A stretch of DNA of 64,000 nt from Pseudogemmobacter bohemicus (lineage in GTDB: Bacteria > Pseudomonadota > Alphaproteobacteria > Rhodobacterales > Rhodobacteraceae). The position numbers and the translations under genes were made by a program. Positions 1 through 8,314 of this stretch are shown piece after piece. The notes under the pieces were generated by a model. It had not been told where the DNA came from and ran no database searches. It was given only the letters and a program-made list of their open reading frames with translations. The stretch's first letter is position 1. Each line of letters starts with the position of its first letter. The stretch covers positions 241,823-305,822 of the forward strand of contig NZ_QNHG01000005.1 in NCBI RefSeq assembly GCF_003290025.1. The letters are read 5' to 3'.

Positions 1-411
1 GGCCAGCGAGTCGCGGTTGACCGTTACCACCAGCCAGTCCGTTCCAAAGCCGTGGGGAGTGTAGAGCAGCAATCCCAGCACCAATCCGACCCCGGTCATG
101 GCCAGGAACCAGGGCCGGCGGTGGCTGTCCGGCGGCTCCAGCACCCAGACCGAAAAGGGGATCCAGAAGGGCCACATGAACCAGGTGAAGAAGATGAAGC
201 TCATTGCGCCCCAGACCATCGTGGCATGGTCGCCTCCGTTGACGCCGACCCAGACGAACCCTTCGCTGAACTGCTGGATGCCGGCGAACAGCGGCATCAG
301 GCCGATGGGGAGGTAGCGCCAGTTGCTGCGTGCGGCCTTGACGATGATTGCGGTTCCGCCCGCCGTCAGAAGCGCACTGGCAGCAAAGCTGACCGTTGCC
401 GAGAGACACAT
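1..411 (-). CDS. DUF6629-like integral membrane protein (3' end outside window)
   Basis: Only the first 137 codons are inside the window; the gene runs off the left edge. The protein opens with MCLSATVSFAAS, which resembles the MCFSASASF start of the DUF6629 family, and then gives several hydrophobic segments (about residues 5-25, 33-47, 60-85 and 100-117). A Gln-rich turn IQQFSEGFVW lies near residue 43. The start is 17 bp after the arcC stop, so it is probably the last gene of the arginine deiminase transcription unit. No function is known to me for this family; a role with the arc genes is only suggested by position. Confidence 0.75.
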   Translation of the reverse strand, partial: MCLSATVSFAASALLTAGGTAIIVKAARSNWRYLPIGLMPLFAGIQQFSEGFVWVGVNGGDHATMVWGAMSFIFFTWFMWPFWIPFSVWVLEPPDSHRRPWFLAMTGVGLVLGLLLYTPHGFGTDWLVVTVNRDSLA

Positions 412-427
412 TGCGCTGTCCTTTCCC

Positions 428-1336
428 CTAAGCCGAGATCACGGTTCCAGCCGCCCCGTTCAGTATGGCGGCAGCATTTTCCATCCGGCCGATGCCGGCC
501 AGTCGCCCGCCCGAAGCGACAAAATTCGTCCCGGCCGTCACCTTCGGTCCCATCGACCCGGCAGGCAGCACAAGGTGCCCGGCCTCGACGGCGGACAGGC
601 GCGCAATGCGGCGCGCGGCTGGGGTGCCGAACCCTTCCATCACCCCGTCCACATCCGTCAGCATGAGAAGCGCGTCGGCCTTGATCGAGGTTGCCAGCAG
701 AGCGCTGGCGTAGTCCTTGTCGATCACCGCCTCGACGCCCGCCAGGCTGCCATCGGCGCGCCGCACCACCGGGATGCCGCCGCCGCCGGCACAGATCACC
801 ACCACGCCCTGCGCCAAAAGCAGGCGGATCACCCGCAGGTCGGGGATCTCGACCGGCTTCGGCGAGGGCACGACGCGGCGCCAGGACGGGCCATCCGGGG
901 CGATCGTCCAGCCCCGCTGCGCGGCAAGCGTCCTTGCCTCGGCCTCGGCATAGACCGGACCCACCGGCTTTGTCGGGTGCCGGAAGGCGGGATCGGCAGG
1001 ATCGACCACCACCTGCGTCAGCAGCGTCGCGACCGGGCGGTCGTGGCTCAGCGCATTCTCCAGCTCCTGCTCGATCAAATAGCCGATCATGCCTTCGGTG
1101 CCCGCCCCCAGCATGTCCAGCGGGTCGGGCGCCTCGGGTCGGAAGGCAGCACCCTGCAAGGCCAGCAATCCGACCTGCGGGCCGTTGCCGTGGGTGATGA
1201 CCAGATCATGCCCCGCCCGCACCAGCCCGGCCAATGCCAGCGCCGCGCGCGCCGCATTGGCACGCTGCACCACGGCCGTCATCGGCTCGCCCCGCCGCAG
1301 CAGCGCGTTGCCGCCAAGGGCTGCGACCACCAGCAC
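428..1336 (-). CDS. arcC: Carbamate kinase
   Basis: Carbamate kinase makes ATP from carbamoyl phosphate and ADP, the energy-yielding last step of the arginine deiminase pathway. The N-terminal VVAALGGNALLRRGE and the HGNGPQVGLLALQ segment are typical of the amino acid kinase fold of ArcC, as are VICAGGGGIPV and IDKDYASALLA in the middle and GSMGPKVTA near the end. I chose the GTG start at 1336 (302 aa): it follows a G-run 8 bases upstream and begins right at the conserved beta strand. A TTG at 1363 would add nine residues and overlap arcB. It lies 4 bp after arcB, so the two are probably translationally coupled. Confidence 0.95.
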   Translation of the reverse strand: MLVVAALGGNALLRRGEPMTAVVQRANAARAALALAGLVRAGHDLVITHGNGPQVGLLALQGAAFRPEAPDPLDMLGAGTEGMIGYLIEQELENALSHDRPVATLLTQVVVDPADPAFRHPTKPVGPVYAEAEARTLAAQRGWTIAPDGPSWRRVVPSPKPVEIPDLRVIRLLLAQGVVVICAGGGGIPVVRRADGSLAGVEAVIDKDYASALLATSIKADALLMLTDVDGVMEGFGTPAARRIARLSAVEAGHLVLPAGSMGPKVTAGTNFVASGGRLAGIGRMENAAAILNGAAGTVISA

Positions 1337-1340
1337 CCGG

Positions 1341-2342
1341 TCAGCCCCCCAGCGTGGCGACAAGCACCGCCTTGATCGTGTGCAGCCGGTTCTCGGCCTG
1401 GTCGAACACGATCGAGGCCGCGCTCTCGAACACCTCGTCGCTGACCTCCATCTCGGTCAGGCCGAACTTTTCCGCGATCTCGCGGCCCACCGCCGTTTCG
1501 GTGTTGTGGAAGGCGGGCAGGCAATGCATGAACCGCGCCCTGGGATTGCCGGTGCGCGCCATCATCGCAGCGTCAATCCGCCATGGCGTCAGAAGTTTTA
1601 TCCGCTCGGCCCATTTCGCCTCGGCCTCGCCCATCGACACCCAGACATCGGTGTAAAGGAAATCCGCGCCCTTGACCGCTTCGTCGGGATCCTTGGTCAC
1701 GGTGATCCGCGCGCTGGTCTCTTTCGCAATCGCAAGAGCCTCGTCGATCACCGGCTTTTTCGGCCAGCAGGCCTTAGGCCCGCCAAGCCGCACATCCATC
1801 CCCATCTTCGCCCCGCCGATCAGCAGGCTTTCGCCGACGTTGTTGCCCGCATCGCCAAGGAAGGCGAAAGCGATCTTGCGCAACGGCTTTTCGGCATGTT
1901 CCTGCATGGTCAGGAAATCGGCCAGCACCTGGGTCGGGTGAAACTGGTCGGTCAGCCCGTTGTAGACCGGCACACCGGCGTAGCGGGCCAGTTCCTCGAC
2001 GATCTCCTGGCCGAAGCCGCGATACTCGATGGCGTCGTAGACCCTGCCCAGAACGCGCGCGGTGTCCTTCACGCTTTCCTTGTGGCCGATATGGCTGCCG
2101 GACGGCCCGAGGTAGGTGACATGCGCGCCCTGATCATGCGCGGCGACCTCGAAGCCGACGCGGGTGCGGGTGCTGTCCTTCTCGAAGATCAGGGCGATTT
2201 CGCGCCCCCGGAGCATCTGCTGTTCGGTCCCGGCATATTTCGCGGCCTTCAGGTCAGCCGAGAGTTTCAAAAGAAAGCCGATTTCCGCCGGGGTATAGTC
2301 CCGCAGCGTCAGGAAATGGCGGTTGCGCAGGTTGAAGCTCAT
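1341..2342 (-). CDS. arcB: Ornithine carbamoyltransferase, catabolic type
   Basis: This 333-residue protein interconverts citrulline plus phosphate with ornithine plus carbamoyl phosphate. Visible signatures are the carbamoyl-phosphate site STRTR (residues 57-61), HPTQ (135-138) and the ornithine-site Cys motif HCLPAFH (273-279). The sequence cannot by itself separate anabolic ArgF from catabolic ArcB. The placement between arcA and arcC, with an 18-bp gap to arcA and 4 bp to arcC, supports the catabolic role. Cytoplasmic. Confidence 0.95.
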   Translation of the reverse strand: MSFNLRNRHFLTLRDYTPAEIGFLLKLSADLKAAKYAGTEQQMLRGREIALIFEKDSTRTRVGFEVAAHDQGAHVTYLGPSGSHIGHKESVKDTARVLGRVYDAIEYRGFGQEIVEELARYAGVPVYNGLTDQFHPTQVLADFLTMQEHAEKPLRKIAFAFLGDAGNNVGESLLIGGAKMGMDVRLGGPKACWPKKPVIDEALAIAKETSARITVTKDPDEAVKGADFLYTDVWVSMGEAEAKWAERIKLLTPWRIDAAMMARTGNPRARFMHCLPAFHNTETAVGREIAEKFGLTEMEVSDEVFESAASIVFDQAENRLHTIKAVLVATLGG

Positions 2343-2360
2343 GGTTCTTTCCTTTTCAGG

Positions 2361-3590
2361 TCACGCCGGGTCTCGGATCGTCGGGCAGGTCATGCAATGC
2401 CCGCCGCCGCGACCCCGGCCCAGTTCTGCTCCCGGCATTTCGCGCACGTCGATGCCTTCGGAGCGCAGCATGGCGTTGGTGTCGTCGTTGCGGTCGTAGC
2501 CGACAATCACGCCCGGCCGCAGCGCCACCACGTTGTTGCCGTCGTTCCATTGCTCGCGCGCACGCTCGGCCTGGTCACTGCCGCCGGTGGGCACGATCCT
2601 CAGTTTCTTGAAGCCGATGATTTCCGCGACAACCTCGAAGATCGGACGGCGGTCCTCGCTGACGCGGAACGGCTTGTCCGGCCCGCCTGGGCGCAGGTCG
2701 AAGCAGGTGATGCCGTCGGCGACTTCCTTGAAGGTCGTCACCACATCGCCGCCGCAGAAGGTAAACACGGTGTCGAGATGCATCGCCGAGCGGGTGCGCG
2801 GCAGTCGGCAGGCGACGACGCGCGACGCCACGCCCTGGTCGAACAGGGCTTGCGCGAACAGCCCGATGCCTTGCGCCGAGGACCGCTCGCCCATGCCGAC
2901 CAGAACGGTATCCTTGCCCACCGGCATGATGTCGCCGCCTTCAAGGCTGGCCGAGCCGAAGTCGCGCGCCGGATCGCCGAAAAGTTCGCGCACCTTGCCG
3001 GCGAACTTCGGATGGTGGCGGTAGATCGCGGTGGTGAGCAGCGTCTCGGGTTTGCGCGCCGCCCAGAACATCGGGTTCAGCGATACCCCGCCGTGGACGA
3101 AGGCGCTGTTGTCGCGGGTGAAGATCATGTTCGGCAGCGGCGGCAGGATGAACCCGGACTTGCCGAGCCAGGCCCCGAACAGCCCTTCCGGCACGAAGGG
3201 CAGATCGCCCACCGTCAGCCCGCCGATCAGCCAGCGCGCCAGATCGGCACCGGGCAGCGTCTCCATCCACAGGCGCAGCGGCTCCACCATGCCCGCGCCT
3301 ACAGTGGTCAGCGTGACGCGGTGGTCGAGCACGAAGGCCCGGCCCGCCGGGATGTCCAGCGCCTCGGCCAGAAGATCGTTGGCGTCCAGCACCTCGATCC
3401 CTTCCGCGCGCATCAGGTCGGTAAAGACGGCATGGTCCTTGATCGCCTGCTTGACCCAGAAAACGTCGTCGAACAGCAGCTCGTCGCAGTTTTCCGGCGT
3501 CAGGCGGCGATGCGCGAGGCCGGGGCGGCAGACGATCACCTGGCGCAGGCGGCCGGATTCGGAATGGACACCGATGGAGGGTTGGGACAT
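2361..3590 (-). CDS. arcA: Arginine deiminase
   Basis: Hydrolyses arginine to citrulline and ammonia, the first step of the pathway. The 409-residue length is normal. The start [20 protein letters not shown] matches the family N terminus; FTRDNSAFV and the C-terminal [11 protein letters not shown], with catalytic Cys399, are the guanidine-modifying-enzyme active-site segments. It follows the transporter gene by 13 bp. The order transporter-arcA-arcB-arcC puts all pathway steps in one minus-strand unit. No internal break is visible. Confidence 0.97.
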   Translation of the reverse strand: MSQPSIGVHSESGRLRQVIVCRPGLAHRRLTPENCDELLFDDVFWVKQAIKDHAVFTDLMRAEGIEVLDANDLLAEALDIPAGRAFVLDHRVTLTTVGAGMVEPLRLWMETLPGADLARWLIGGLTVGDLPFVPEGLFGAWLGKSGFILPPLPNMIFTRDNSAFVHGGVSLNPMFWAARKPETLLTTAIYRHHPKFAGKVRELFGDPARDFGSASLEGGDIMPVGKDTVLVGMGERSSAQGIGLFAQALFDQGVASRVVACRLPRTRSAMHLDTVFTFCGGDVVTTFKEVADGITCFDLRPGGPDKPFRVSEDRRPIFEVVAEIIGFKKLRIVPTGGSDQAERAREQWNDGNNVVALRPGVIVGYDRNDDTNAMLRSEGIDVREMPGAELGRGRGGGHCMTCPTIRDPA

Positions 3591-3603
3591 GGGCTTTCTC
3601 CGT

Positions 3604-5040
3604 TCAGAGCAGGGTGGCGACGCCGAGGGCGGCCATGATGAAGATCGTCAGGATCAGCAGAAGCGGCCAGACGAAGGCCAGCCAGCGTTCGTAGGGCACC
3701 CGCGCGATGGCCAGCCCGCCGATCACCACGGCGAAGGTCGGGTTGATCAGGTTCACCAGCCCGTTGGCCGACTGGTAGGCGGTGACGGCCAGCGACCGGT
3801 CCACCCCGGCAAAGTCCGACAGCGGCGCAAGGATCGGCATCGACAGCACCGCAAGGCCCGACGAGGACGGGACGAAGAAGCTCATCCCGACCTGGATCCA
3901 GTAAAGAAGCGTGATGAAAGCCAGTTCCGACAGGCCCGCCACCGCGTTGGCGGCGGCGTTCAGGATGGTGTCGGCGATCAGCCCCTGTTCCATGACGACC
4001 ACGATGCCGCGCGCCAGCCCGATCACTAGCGCTACGCCCAGAAGGTCGCGCGCGCCATCGATAAAGGCCCCGGTCAGCCGCTTCTCACCCAGCCGACCGA
4101 CCAGCCCCGCGACGATGGCGGCGGCGATGAACAGCGAGCCCATCTGTGCCATCCACCAGCCCTGCGTGGACACACCCCAGATCAGCGCCGCAAAGGTCAG
4201 TGCGAAGACGATTAGGACAACCGACTGTGTGGCGGTCAACGTGGCGTCAACGCCATTCGCCGACCCGGCAAAGGCGGCCCGATGGTCTGCCGCAAGGTCC
4301 GCCACGCGCGACTGCGACGGGTCGCGGCGCACGCGGGCGGCATATCGCATGACATAGGTGATTGCGATTGCTAGGCCTCCCAACAGGATCACCAGCCGCA
4401 GCGGAAGCCCGTCGGTGAAGGCGACGCCCGCAGCATTCGAGGCGATGACCGTCGCGAAAGGGTTGATGGTCGAGCCGAGTGTGCCGATCCCCGCACCCAA
4501 CAGAATGATCGCCGCTCCCGTCACCGCATCATAACCTGCCGCGATCATCACCGGCACCAGAAGCCCGTAGAAGGCCAACGTCTCTTCGGCCATGCCGTAG
4601 GTCGTGCCGCCGAGGGCAAAGAGGCTCATGAGGATCGGGATCATCCAAATCTCGCGCCCCTTCAGCTTGGCCATCGCACGGCGGATGCCGGTGTCGATGG
4701 CACCGGTGGCGTTGACGACCCCCAGAAAACCGCCGAGCAGAATCACGAACAGCGCCACGTCGATGGCATTCGCGGCATAGCTGTCGGGGTCATAAAACCC
4801 CGCAACCGGCGCCATCAGGACGTCTAGGATGCCCTGCGGGTTGGCTTCGACCGTCTTGTAGGTGCCTGCGACCGCGATCTCGCGGCCGACCGCCTCGTTC
4901 TCGACCCGGTCGAAACGACCGGCGGGTATGATCCAGGTCAGGCCCGCAACCAGCACAATCAACGCGAAGAGGATCGTGTAGGCGGTCGGGAAGCGGGGGG
5001 CAAAGCGAGCTGTTCCCGGATCGGTGTTGACGTCGCTCAT
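3604..5040 (-). CDS. YfcC/ArcD-like basic amino acid antiporter
   Basis: A 478-residue polytopic membrane protein with about a dozen hydrophobic segments. [20 protein letters not shown] at the N terminus and IPAGRFDR just after it are typical of the YfcC family (C4-dicarboxylate/basic amino acid carriers, Pfam DcuC-like). [20 protein letters not shown] and [14 protein letters not shown] are conserved re-entrant-type segments of the same family. Context as first gene before arcA suggests arginine/ornithine exchange, the job of ArcD, although the family differs from classical ArcD. The ATG at 5040 is preceded by AAAGGAA; longer upstream reading has no family similarity. Confidence 0.88.
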   Translation of the reverse strand: MSDVNTDPGTARFAPRFPTAYTILFALIVLVAGLTWIIPAGRFDRVENEAVGREIAVAGTYKTVEANPQGILDVLMAPVAGFYDPDSYAANAIDVALFVILLGGFLGVVNATGAIDTGIRRAMAKLKGREIWMIPILMSLFALGGTTYGMAEETLAFYGLLVPVMIAAGYDAVTGAAIILLGAGIGTLGSTINPFATVIASNAAGVAFTDGLPLRLVILLGGLAIAITYVMRYAARVRRDPSQSRVADLAADHRAAFAGSANGVDATLTATQSVVLIVFALTFAALIWGVSTQGWWMAQMGSLFIAAAIVAGLVGRLGEKRLTGAFIDGARDLLGVALVIGLARGIVVVMEQGLIADTILNAAANAVAGLSELAFITLLYWIQVGMSFFVPSSSGLAVLSMPILAPLSDFAGVDRSLAVTAYQSANGLVNLINPTFAVVIGGLAIARVPYERWLAFVWPLLLILTIFIMAALGVATLL

Positions 5041-5081
5041 GCGGTGTTCCTTTCTGACGGGTTGGGGTGCTGATCGATAAC

Positions 5082-5106
5082 CACCACCCGAATGCGGGAA
5101 GTGGTG
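5082..5106. repeat. Hairpin between methyltransferase and transporter genes
   Basis: CACCAC (5082-5087) pairs with GTGGTG (5101-5106), and an inner CCG/CGG pair closes an AATG loop, with a three-base bulge on one side. It sits in the 70-bp gap between the stop of the methyltransferase gene and the transporter start. There is no T-run, so it may be a weak terminator, an attenuator or a processing site. Confidence 0.4.
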
Positions 5107-5110
5107 CCGA

Positions 5111-5764
5111 TCAGGTCGTTGCGCTGTCGGTACGGCCCATGGGCAGATAGGCGGGCACCCGACGTGCCCAGGCGTCATATTCAGCGCCAAACCGCGCGCG
5201 GGCCTCGGCCTCCTCGCTGCGGGACAGGCGGAGGTACATCCAGATCAATACGGGATACATCGCCAGCGTCAGGATCGTAGGCCATTGCAACAGAAACCCG
5301 GTCAGGATTAGCACAAAGCCCACATACTGCGGATGCCGGATCCGCGCGTAAGGCCCGGTCGTCGCCAGCCGCCCGGCGCGCTGCGCTGCGTAAAGCACCG
5401 GCCATGCCACCGAGAGCAGCCAGAACCCCGCCCCGATCAACACGAAACTGAGCAAGTGAAATGGTCCGAAATGCGGATTGGCTTTCCAGCCGAACAGCAT
5501 TTCGGGCAGATGCCCGGCATCATGCGAGAACCAATCGGTGCCCGGAAAGGAAGATTGCAGCCAGCCGGACAAAAGGTAGATGGTCAGGGGAAAGCCGTAC
5601 ATCTCAGCGAACAGCGCCACCAGGAAGGCGCTGAAGGCACTGAAACTGCGCCAGTCGCGCGGAGTCTGCGGCTTGGTAAAGCTTAGGGCGAAGATGATGA
5701 AAACCGCCGCGTTGACGAAAGCGAGCAACCAGAGACCATAAGCAGGCGCGGTTTCGGGTGTCAT
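5111..5764 (-). CDS. Isoprenylcysteine carboxyl methyltransferase (ICMT)-family membrane protein
   Basis: A 217-residue protein with about five membrane segments. The C-terminal half carries the PEMT/ICMT-type core: GPYARIRHPQYVGFVLILTG, where RHPQY is the signature, followed by hydrophobic segments and RLSRSEEAEARARFGAEYDAW. These are known in NnrU-like and ICMT-like methyltransferases; the substrate in bacteria is generally unknown. The start overlaps the stop of the preceding DUF2933 gene by 4 bp (ATGA), with GAGAGGA upstream. In other metal islands the same pair often travels with copper exporters; that is recalled knowledge, not shown here. Confidence 0.8.
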   Translation of the reverse strand: MTPETAPAYGLWLLAFVNAAVFIIFALSFTKPQTPRDWRSFSAFSAFLVALFAEMYGFPLTIYLLSGWLQSSFPGTDWFSHDAGHLPEMLFGWKANPHFGPFHLLSFVLIGAGFWLLSVAWPVLYAAQRAGRLATTGPYARIRHPQYVGFVLILTGFLLQWPTILTLAMYPVLIWMYLRLSRSEEAEARARFGAEYDAWARRVPAYLPMGRTDSATT

Positions 5765-6072
5765 GACTGTTTTCCTCTCTCGTCCTCGACCCTGGTCGCC
5801 GCAGATGGCCCGGATGCAACGTTCTTGTCGGATCTGCCGTGGTTGCCGTGTCCTCCACCATGCCCATGGCCGCCGTGCATCAGCGAGTGCAGCCCGAGGC
5901 AGGCAAAGAGCGGCAAGATCACAAGAATGCTGCGGAACGGGATGTGAACCCGGTGCTCGTAGACGAGAAGAAGCGCGCTTATGAGGGCAAATCCGATCAG
6001 CGCCATTCCCCAGCGCGTCCTGAACCAGGCGCCAGAGGCTTGGTTTCCAAAAGAATGATGGTGCTCGTTCAT
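5761..6072 (-). CDS. DUF2933-type small membrane protein
   Basis: A 103-residue protein with two adjacent hydrophobic helices, WGMALIGFALISALLLVYEH and SILVILPLFACLGLHSLMHG. They are followed by a His/Gly-rich patch (HGGHGHGGGHGNHGRSD) and a charged tail. The helix-HxxMHGxHGH arrangement matches the small DUF2933 family. Translation probably starts at MNEHHHSF (6072), which has GGAGGAC in front. It overlaps the methyltransferase gene by 4 bp. The His cluster could bind metal; this is inference. Confidence 0.75.
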   Translation of the reverse strand: MNEHHHSFGNQASGAWFRTRWGMALIGFALISALLLVYEHRVHIPFRSILVILPLFACLGLHSLMHGGHGHGGGHGNHGRSDKNVASGPSAATRVEDERGKQS

Positions 6073-6223
6073 GGTCGTCCTCCGATGACATGGGCCTCGG
6101 CCCCGCACTGAGAAATAGACGCTTGAGCGGTATCGCCATTACACCCAATCACCGCACTCATTGCAGCAGAACGCCGAAGAGCGCAGTGCGGTGCTGTCGG
6201 CAGTGGTGCCGACCCGGTCTCCA

Positions 6224-6237
6224 TTGATCTAAGTCAA
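6224..6237. promoter_or_regulatory. FNR/FnrL-type box
   Basis: TTGATCTAAGTCAA matches the TTGAT-N4-ATCAA consensus at nine of ten conserved bases. It lies between two divergent genes, 35 bp upstream of the small exported protein at 6272 and 152 bp from the DUF2933 gene. It therefore could place either unit under oxygen control, which would suit a region with an arginine-fermentation operon and cytochromes. Confidence 0.55.
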
Positions 6238-6271
6238 CGTGTGTTTCGTCCAATTGCTACAGGTTGGCCGT

Positions 6272-6646
6272 ATGGATGGAATTTGGCAGTCGGAAATGGG
6301 TTCATGGTCGCGCGCGCTCCGCGCCGTCCTGACGGCCTTTGTGATGGCGCTAACTGTCCTGTCTCTCCTGACCGCTTCCCTTGCCGCAGATGCCGTTCCC
6401 CGATCCGAACCGCCGATTGCCACCTCCACTCATTCAGCAGCGACACAACAGGATGACTGCAGTCTGCCGACTGAAAACTATCATTGCCAGCTCCCGACCG
6501 TGGTGGTCGCTGAGAACGTATTCGACGCGAAACACCCGATCTGGGTCATCAGCATCCAGTGGGTGTTCGAAGGACAATCGGACCGCACGCAGCACCGACC
6601 GAACGATCCGCTCCGACCGCCGAGCGCAGTTTCCGACTTCGCCTGA
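6272..6646 (+). CDS. Small exported protein with Cys pair, unknown function
   Basis: I do not recognise a named family. The 124-residue product has a signal-anchor-like stretch, LTAFVMALTVLSLLTASLAA, ending in a likely signal peptidase site. It then has a Cys pair (DDCSLPTENYHCQLP) and a C terminus ending in PLRPPSAVSDFA. Size, signal and Cys pair resemble three other small exported proteins in the window (49590, 58673 and 59792). The start could be ATG 6272 or ATG 6296; neither has a strong ribosome site. An FNR-like box lies upstream. It is followed by two sigma-factor genes. Confidence 0.55.
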   Translation: MDGIWQSEMGSWSRALRAVLTAFVMALTVLSLLTASLAADAVPRSEPPIATSTHSAATQQDDCSLPTENYHCQLPTVVVAENVFDAKHPIWVISIQWVFEGQSDRTQHRPNDPLRPPSAVSDFA

Positions 6647-6739
6647 CACCAGAACTTCCGTAGGCAATTGCCGTCCTCAGCCGTCGGCGCGTCTTTTCGG
6701 GGGTTCTCTTCCCCCGATTGACAGCGAACGGAAAACGCC

Positions 6740-7357
6740 ATGCGCCACACTGACCTTTCCCGGAAGGGACCGCCGCCCTCAAGTGCGGTCGAACCTGATC
6801 CGCGCACAAGGCTCGCCACAGGGCAAAAGGCTTATCTGAGCTACTTGCGCCGAAGGATCGCTGACCCGAGTGCCGCGGAAGACGTGTTGCAGGATTTCAA
6901 CCTGAAAGTCATCTGCGCCACGAACCGGACGAAACCCATCCGCGACACCGATGCTTGGCTGGCCCGCATCCTGCGCAACAGCTTGTTCGACCATTACCGT
7001 CGCCGTGACGCGCGTCGGAGGGCGGAAAGGGCCTATTGCGATCATGTCATACTTCTCTCGGCCCCGGTCGAGGACGCGGCAGAGGCTCCACCTTCCAGCG
7101 AAGACTTTGCCGCAGTGGAAACAGCACTAGAGAGCCTTCGCCCCGATTACGCCGAACTGATCCGTGCACTGTATCTTCGCGGCGTGCCGCGCGACGCGTT
7201 CGCACTGGAAATTGGTGTAGAGGTTGGCACACTGAATGTCCGCACCCTGCGGGCCAGACGGGCGCTGCGCGCCTGCCTGGACCATCAGGCCGAAGCGTCT
7301 GGGGAGTACAATCGCGCCTCGAACGGCACAGGAAACGCAATGGAGACCGTGAGATGA
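6740..7357 (+). CDS. ECF-type RNA polymerase sigma factor
   Basis: A 205-residue sigma-70 family protein with region 2 (YLRRRIADPSAAEDVLQDFN and DAWLARILRNSLFDHYRRR) and region 4 (SLRPDYAELIRALYLRGVPR, then a helix-turn-helix ending TLNVRTLRARRAL). No extra domain is visible. GGAAAA precedes the ATG. Its stop overlaps the start of a second sigma-factor gene (ATGA), so the two are probably made together. No anti-sigma factor with the usual membrane helix is adjacent; the small exported protein upstream might sense metal, but that is speculation. Confidence 0.88.
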   Translation: MRHTDLSRKGPPPSSAVEPDPRTRLATGQKAYLSYLRRRIADPSAAEDVLQDFNLKVICATNRTKPIRDTDAWLARILRNSLFDHYRRRDARRRAERAYCDHVILLSAPVEDAAEAPPSSEDFAAVETALESLRPDYAELIRALYLRGVPRDAFALEIGVEVGTLNVRTLRARRALRACLDHQAEASGEYNRASNGTGNAMETVR

Positions 7358-7947
7358 GCCGAAAAGCCGTCGAGGCTGTCCTTCTGGAAGACCAGCGCCG
7401 GTTTCTGGGCTTCCTGGTCAGCCGCTTGCGCAACGTCGATGACGCGATGGACGTGATGCAGGATTTCGCCGCCAGGGCGATCGCGCGGGCTGATGACCTG
7501 CGCGACATTGCCAGCCTGCGCGGCTGGCTCAGTCGGCTTCTGGCCACCACACTTGCCGATCACCAGCGAAAATCTTCGCGCCGACGGCAGCGGGAAATGT
7601 CCGCCGAAGTCGAGTCCGAGACGCTGGACATCTTGGCTGAACCCGATGCCGAAATCGACGCCGCGATCTGCGAATGCATCGCCGACATGATCCGCCACAT
7701 GCCGCGGGGACAGGCCGAACTCATAAGGCGGATCGACCTTCAGGAAGAAGGGCGGACGGCGGTTGCCGTTTCGCTCGGCATTTCCTTGGGCACGCTCGCC
7801 GTGCGCCTGCATCGGGCCCGGGCCAGATTGCGGGACCTGCTGATGCAGATGTGCCTGACCTGCCCGGATCACGGGTTTCTTGATTGCGGCTGCGCCCGAG
7901 CCCGGAAGCGGGCCGTCGAAACTTCGCCGGCTCTCGCCAAGGTGTAA
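7354..7947 (+). CDS. ECF-type sigma factor with Cys-rich tail
   Basis: A 197-residue sigma-70 family protein. Region 2 is visible as RRFLGFLVSRLRNVDDAMDV plus RGWLSRLLATTLADHQRK, and region 4 as GQAELIRRIDLQEEGRTAVA with the recognition helix before LHRARARLRDLL. The unusual part is the C terminus, MCLTCPDHGFLDCGCARARK: four Cys and one His arranged like a small metal-binding knuckle. This could let the sigma factor sense metal or redox directly. The start overlaps the upstream sigma gene by 4 bp. Confidence 0.87.
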   Translation: MSRKAVEAVLLEDQRRFLGFLVSRLRNVDDAMDVMQDFAARAIARADDLRDIASLRGWLSRLLATTLADHQRKSSRRRQREMSAEVESETLDILAEPDAEIDAAICECIADMIRHMPRGQAELIRRIDLQEEGRTAVAVSLGISLGTLAVRLHRARARLRDLLMQMCLTCPDHGFLDCGCARARKRAVETSPALAKV

Positions 7948-8036
7948 TGTTTGCAGCCTTGATACGTCCATATCTTGGCAACGGCGACCACAGGTCGGCT
8001 TTGTCGGAACCTTGAGCAAATCGACAGGAGAAGACG

Positions 8037-8243
8037 ATGAACACGCATGAAACCAACGTTCTGGCCGAGACCGAGGCAGGCGGCTGCTGTGGCGGCGGAT
8101 CGCAGCAGGCGAAACACCACGAGCACGGGCACGGCCGTGCGCAACGCGACCAGGCAACCAGCGAAACTTCGCAAACGGTGGAAGCCTCGCCAACTGCCGC
8201 GGTTCAAAAGCCGGTCGGCAAGTCGGGCTGCTGTTGTTCCTGA
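8037..8243 (+). CDS. Small Cys/His-rich cytosolic protein
   Basis: A 68-residue protein with no signal peptide. It carries GGCCGGGS near residue 16, a His stretch KHHEHGHGR and a final GKSGCCCS. Five Cys and five His in such a short chain point to metal binding, perhaps as a buffer or donor for the P-type ATPase encoded next. AGGAGAAGACG lies in front of the ATG at 8037. The second sigma factor ends 90 bp upstream. I know no functional name. Confidence 0.7.
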   Translation: MNTHETNVLAETEAGGCCGGGSQQAKHHEHGHGRAQRDQATSETSQTVEASPTAAVQKPVGKSGCCCS

Positions 8244-8314
8244 ATGAATTACCGTGCGGCGCGCCGGGTTGCCGGGACGCGCCGCACGAAACTGCTTGAC
8301 CGGGAAAATTGACC

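Noticed and set aside
1089..3638. An 849-codon plus-strand open frame
   Set aside because: It is antisense to arcB and arcA, which have complete family motifs. The translated protein is Arg/His/Gln-rich with no domain, as usual for shadows in GC-rich DNA.
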